Shown here: positions 60,683 to 62,922 of the stretch, one piece after another
Layout: each line of letters begins with the position of its first letter
Numbering within the stretch: position 1 is the first letter of the stretch
Notes under the pieces: generated by a model
Told to the model about the DNA's origin: nothing
Seen by the model: only the letters and a program-made list of their open reading frames with translations
Databases searched by the model: none
Program-made: the position numbers and the translations under genes
Source of the DNA: Armatimonadetes bacterium 55-13
GTDB lineage: Bacteria > Armatimonadota > Fimbriimonadia > Fimbriimonadales > Fimbriimonadaceae
Direction: 5' to 3'
NCBI GenBank assembly: GCA_001898035.1
Contig: MKRX01000012.1
Coordinates: 34,758-97,679, forward strand
DNA: 62,922 nucleotides

Positions 60683-61618
60683 GTGAAAGCATTGATTAAG
60701 GTCCTGAGTTTATTGTTGGCCCTAACATTGTGCGTGGTGTCTAGCGCTCAACAAGTGATGAAGCCATTGCCTGTAGATCAGAAATCTGGAAGGCAGTTAA
60801 AGCCAAATTGGCTTTCAATGAATTGGAAAGACGTCAAGATGGATGGGAAGCTGAAGGTGGTTCGGGTTGAAGTAGACCGAATCCCGGCGAGGGTAAAACA
60901 GACAAGAACTCTCGACATAAGCTCAAAAATATTGGCTGCAAGAAAGAGGTTTTTTGCGACCAACACATTTCAGGATTTCTACCGATGGTTGTATTTGTGT
61001 GCTAGGTTTCCAAAATCGGGTCGGGCCTACGGTCTGGAGCTAGATCGATTCCTTTCTGAATTTCAATCTCCCGATTGCTTCGAGTATTCGAGGGCGGCCT
61101 TCATTTACTTCGCTGTTACCAGAGGAAACACCGAGATTTCACTTTCCAGAATGGTCCCAAGATTTAAGAGCCTGTGCGACAACGATTGGCTACTTAAAGA
61201 AGCCTTGATTCGATTTCAAATTGATGAAGGCAAAAGTGACTTTGCTGCTTGTAAATGGTGTTGGGCGACCGCTAAGGATTTGGTTGATTCGATGCCAGAA
61301 GGACGATACGGTTTTGGAACGTTAAGGTTAGATTCAGCATTCTCTTTAATGCTTATCAATAAAGACGTATCTTTTATTGATCAAGAAATTTCGTTTGCGG
61401 ACAACCTGATAAAGTCGGGTTTGTTCACGGACAGGAGGCTAGGGCATATTCGATTGGCTCGAGAAATGTTCGTTAAATTTAGGTCGCGTTTGAAGTCTTC
61501 ATCCGCTCAAAGTCCTATGTTTAAAGATTGTTTTGCCGAGTCGCGCGATTACAAGTCGCACGAAAAATGCCTTGTTATCCGAGCGGTCAGTGATCAATCT
61601 TTGCTGTCGGGTGACTGA
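60683..61618 (+). CDS. Secreted helical protein of unknown function in the AT-richer island
   Basis: 311 residues from the GTG at 60683 (signal peptide MKALIKVLSLLLALTLCVVS); a TTG at 60692 would also work, and the frame is open further upstream. The mature part is helix-rich, with Arg/Lys/Phe-rich segments such as SKILAARKRFFATNTFQDFY, RWLYLCARFPKSGRAYGLEL and LRLDSAFSLMLINKDVSF, and an ACKWCW pair of cysteines. Repeated helical hairpins suggest a TPR-like solenoid. Codon use is clearly AT-richer than in the flanks. No family recognised. Its 3' end overlaps a possible reverse frame. Confidence 0.55.
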   Translation: MKALIKVLSLLLALTLCVVSSAQQVMKPLPVDQKSGRQLKPNWLSMNWKDVKMDGKLKVVRVEVDRIPARVKQTRTLDISSKILAARKRFFATNTFQDFYRWLYLCARFPKSGRAYGLELDRFLSEFQSPDCFEYSRAAFIYFAVTRGNTEISLSRMVPRFKSLCDNDWLLKEALIRFQIDEGKSDFAACKWCWATAKDLVDSMPEGRYGFGTLRLDSAFSLMLINKDVSFIDQEISFADNLIKSGLFTDRRLGHIRLAREMFVKFRSRLKSSSAQSPMFKDCFAESRDYKSHEKCLVIRAVSDQSLLSGD

Positions 61619-61812
61619 TTACGAGTTCGGATAGATGTGTCGAGGTTCATACTTGAAGCGAGCATTGTAGCGATCAGCGTGATGCCATAAGCACCGACAA
61701 CGGATTCGGAACTTGACTCAAGCTGGGAGCGGAAATCGCAATTAGCTTCTTGCTTTAGATGGTGAGTCGAGATGGGTGGACGCCCACAGGTCGAGCAAGA
61801 GTGAGCAGTCAT
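61594..61812 (-). CDS. Possible 72-residue cysteine-rich small protein
   Basis: MTAHSCSTCGRPPISTHHLK begins with a CxxC pair and HH/C residues that might form a zinc site. A hydrophobic stretch VVGAYGITLIATMLASSM follows, and the end is polar. There is no good ribosome site or leaderless hexamer, and it overlaps the end of the previous gene by 25 bases. It may be a chance frame. Confidence 0.3.
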   Translation of the reverse strand: MTAHSCSTCGRPPISTHHLKQEANCDFRSQLESSSESVVGAYGITLIATMLASSMNLDTSIRTRNQSPDSKD

Positions 61813-61984
61813 TCTTTGCTCTCAGCTAGCGGAAAGGAAATCCAAGCAGAGCCACCGCCAAGCCCCAAAGGAATCAATCGACCCTGCCCCTGACCAGCAC
61901 ACTCTTCTAACTGAACTCAAAACCCGGCAAGCCAAACCCCAAACGCCTAACGCCAAGGAATCGAGGATGTAAACTTAACAAATC
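61813..61984 (+). promoter_or_regulatory. dapA upstream region
   Basis: With 61619-61812 this forms a 366-base stretch without a secure gene. TAAACT lies nine bases before the dapA ATG and matches the preferred -10 form, with slightly longer spacing. A GAGGAT sits too far away (16 bases) to serve as ribosome site. Nothing else is recognised. Confidence 0.4.
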
Positions 61985-62896
61985 ATGGGCGCATTCCAAG
62001 GACCAAGAGAGTGGGGCAAGCTCCTCACCGCAATGCTTACGCCGTTCAACGCGGACGGTGGTGTCAACTATGACGAGGCGGCCAAACTTGCCGCTTACCT
62101 TGTGGATGTCCAGAAAAACGATGGCCTCGTGATCAACGGAACCACCGGAGAGTCCCCAACTCTAAGTGAGACCGAGAAGCTCCAGCTCCTCACCACGGTT
62201 CTCGATGCGGTCGGTGACCGAGCCTCCGTCATCTTCGGTGCGGGATCCTACAACACCGCCGAGTCCGTCACGATGGCAAAGGAAGCCGAGCACCGTGGAG
62301 CTCACGGCATCATGCTCGTGAACCCTTACTACAACCGCCCGGGCCAAGAGGGGCTGTACGCACACTTCTCGACCATCGCCCGAGAAGTCGGTCTCCCGGT
62401 GCTGCTCTACAACATCCAGCCCCGCGCCGCCATCAACCTGGAAACCCCGACCCTGCTTCGCCTTGCCGAGATCCCCAACATCGTTGGCGTTAAGGAAGCC
62501 AGCGGCATGATCGGTCAGATTGCTGACGTCGCCGCTCAAGCGCCGGAAGGGTTCCGCGTTTACTCAGGTGACGACGGTCTAACGCTTCCGATCTTGAGCG
62601 TTGGCGGAATGGGCTTGGTCAGCGTCGTCGCTCACATCGTTGGCGCTCAGCTGAAGGAGATGATCGAGGTCTATCCAACCAATCCGAAGCGGGCTCTGGA
62701 AGTCCATCAAGAGCTGATGCCGATCTTCAAGACCCTCTTCTCGGCCCCATCGCCGACTCCCGTCAAGTACGCTACCAGTCTTAACGGATTCGACTGTGAG
62801 GATGTGCGACTTCCGCTGGTGAAGTTAAACGACGAACAGAAGAAGATCGTTCGAGAGGCCGTGGCTCCTTACATTCGCACCGCTGCCAGCGTCTAA
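61985..62896 (+). CDS. dapA: 4-hydroxy-tetrahydrodipicolinate synthase
   Basis: 303 residues. It condenses pyruvate with aspartate semialdehyde, the first committed step of lysine and diaminopimelate synthesis, so it also feeds peptidoglycan. Motifs: GTTGESPTLSETEKLQLL (GTTGE), GAGSYNTAESVTMAKEAEHR, NPYYNRPGQEGLYAHFSTIA with the catalytic Tyr, YNIQPRAAINL and IVGVKEASGMIGQI with Schiff-base Lys170. YSGDDGLTLPIL completes the site. It shares its substrate branch point with hom (26048). Composition returns to the window norm. Confidence 0.97.
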   Translation: MGAFQGPREWGKLLTAMLTPFNADGGVNYDEAAKLAAYLVDVQKNDGLVINGTTGESPTLSETEKLQLLTTVLDAVGDRASVIFGAGSYNTAESVTMAKEAEHRGAHGIMLVNPYYNRPGQEGLYAHFSTIAREVGLPVLLYNIQPRAAINLETPTLLRLAEIPNIVGVKEASGMIGQIADVAAQAPEGFRVYSGDDGLTLPILSVGGMGLVSVVAHIVGAQLKEMIEVYPTNPKRALEVHQELMPIFKTLFSAPSPTPVKYATSLNGFDCEDVRLPLVKLNDEQKKIVREAVAPYIRTAASV

Positions 62897-62922
62897 TCCT
62901 GAACCGACGGAAGCACAACGGG

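Noticed and set aside
1-62922. CRISPR arrays, rRNA or tRNA genes, insertion sequences, prophage
   Set aside because: No repeat-spacer pattern, no cloverleaf or rRNA-like stretch, and no transposase, integrase or structural phage protein seen on either strand.

Overview
The window is a dense, moderately GC-rich bacterial chromosome segment of ordinary metabolic and envelope genes. It has no rRNA, tRNA, CRISPR array, transposase or phage gene that I can see. Several features point to a diderm (two-membrane) bacterium of an under-studied phylum: a very large protein ending like an outer-membrane beta-barrel, a PEP-CTERM-tagged protease, secretin N-domain-like secreted proteins, several lipoproteins, and many lineage-specific secreted proteins of unknown function. 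The protein flavour suggests Armatimonadota, perhaps the Fimbriimonas lineage. That placement is an inference from recall, not a computed one.

Layout. 1-10 kb: the start of a DUF5117/5118-type metalloprotease, aat, the first member of a three-gene secreted paralogue family, a VanZ-like protein, class II aldolase, a GYF_2-CD225 membrane protein, a tiny possible Sm-like protein, surE, two membrane proteins, and an acyl-CoA hydratase/biotin carboxylase pair. 10-25 kb: secreted and membrane unknowns (a DUF3142 lipoprotein with a TPR protein, an Spy-like protein, paralogues two and three, a cysteine-rich 682-residue protein next to a TlpA thioredoxin) and an aspartase/fumarase-family lyase. 25-38 kb: accB, hom, rph, rdgB, a tricorn-like S41 protease, proline dehydrogenase, a glycosyltransferase, a tRNA-dihydrouridine synthase, the PEP-CTERM trypsin and a Gfo/Idh/MocA oxidoreductase. 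38-50 kb: the 1174-residue repeat protein, a mutarotase-like protein, a reverse-strand group (rarA, GAF histidine kinase, LCP protein, pseudopilin-like protein), pstB and aroC. 50-60 kb: DUF1003 protein, HDAC-like deacetylase, UPF0182 protein, GH1 glucosidase and a tight tyrA-aroA-cmk run. 60.1-62 kb: an AT-richer island with unknown secreted proteins, followed by dapA.

How the genes fit together. Aspartate-family amino acid synthesis (hom, dapA), aromatic amino acid synthesis (aroC, tyrA, aroA) and acyl-CoA carboxylation (accB, accC-like) are represented but scattered. Envelope, secretion and proteolysis functions make up much of the rest.

The strongest non-gene signal is regulatory. At least thirteen genes have a TAnnnT -10-like hexamer ending only 6-8 bases before the start codon, and three more have close variants. 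Transcription would then begin at or next to the start codon, so leaderless mRNAs appear common here. Gene packing is extreme: five convergent pairs share a four-base stop overlap, and one divergent pair shares its start codon.
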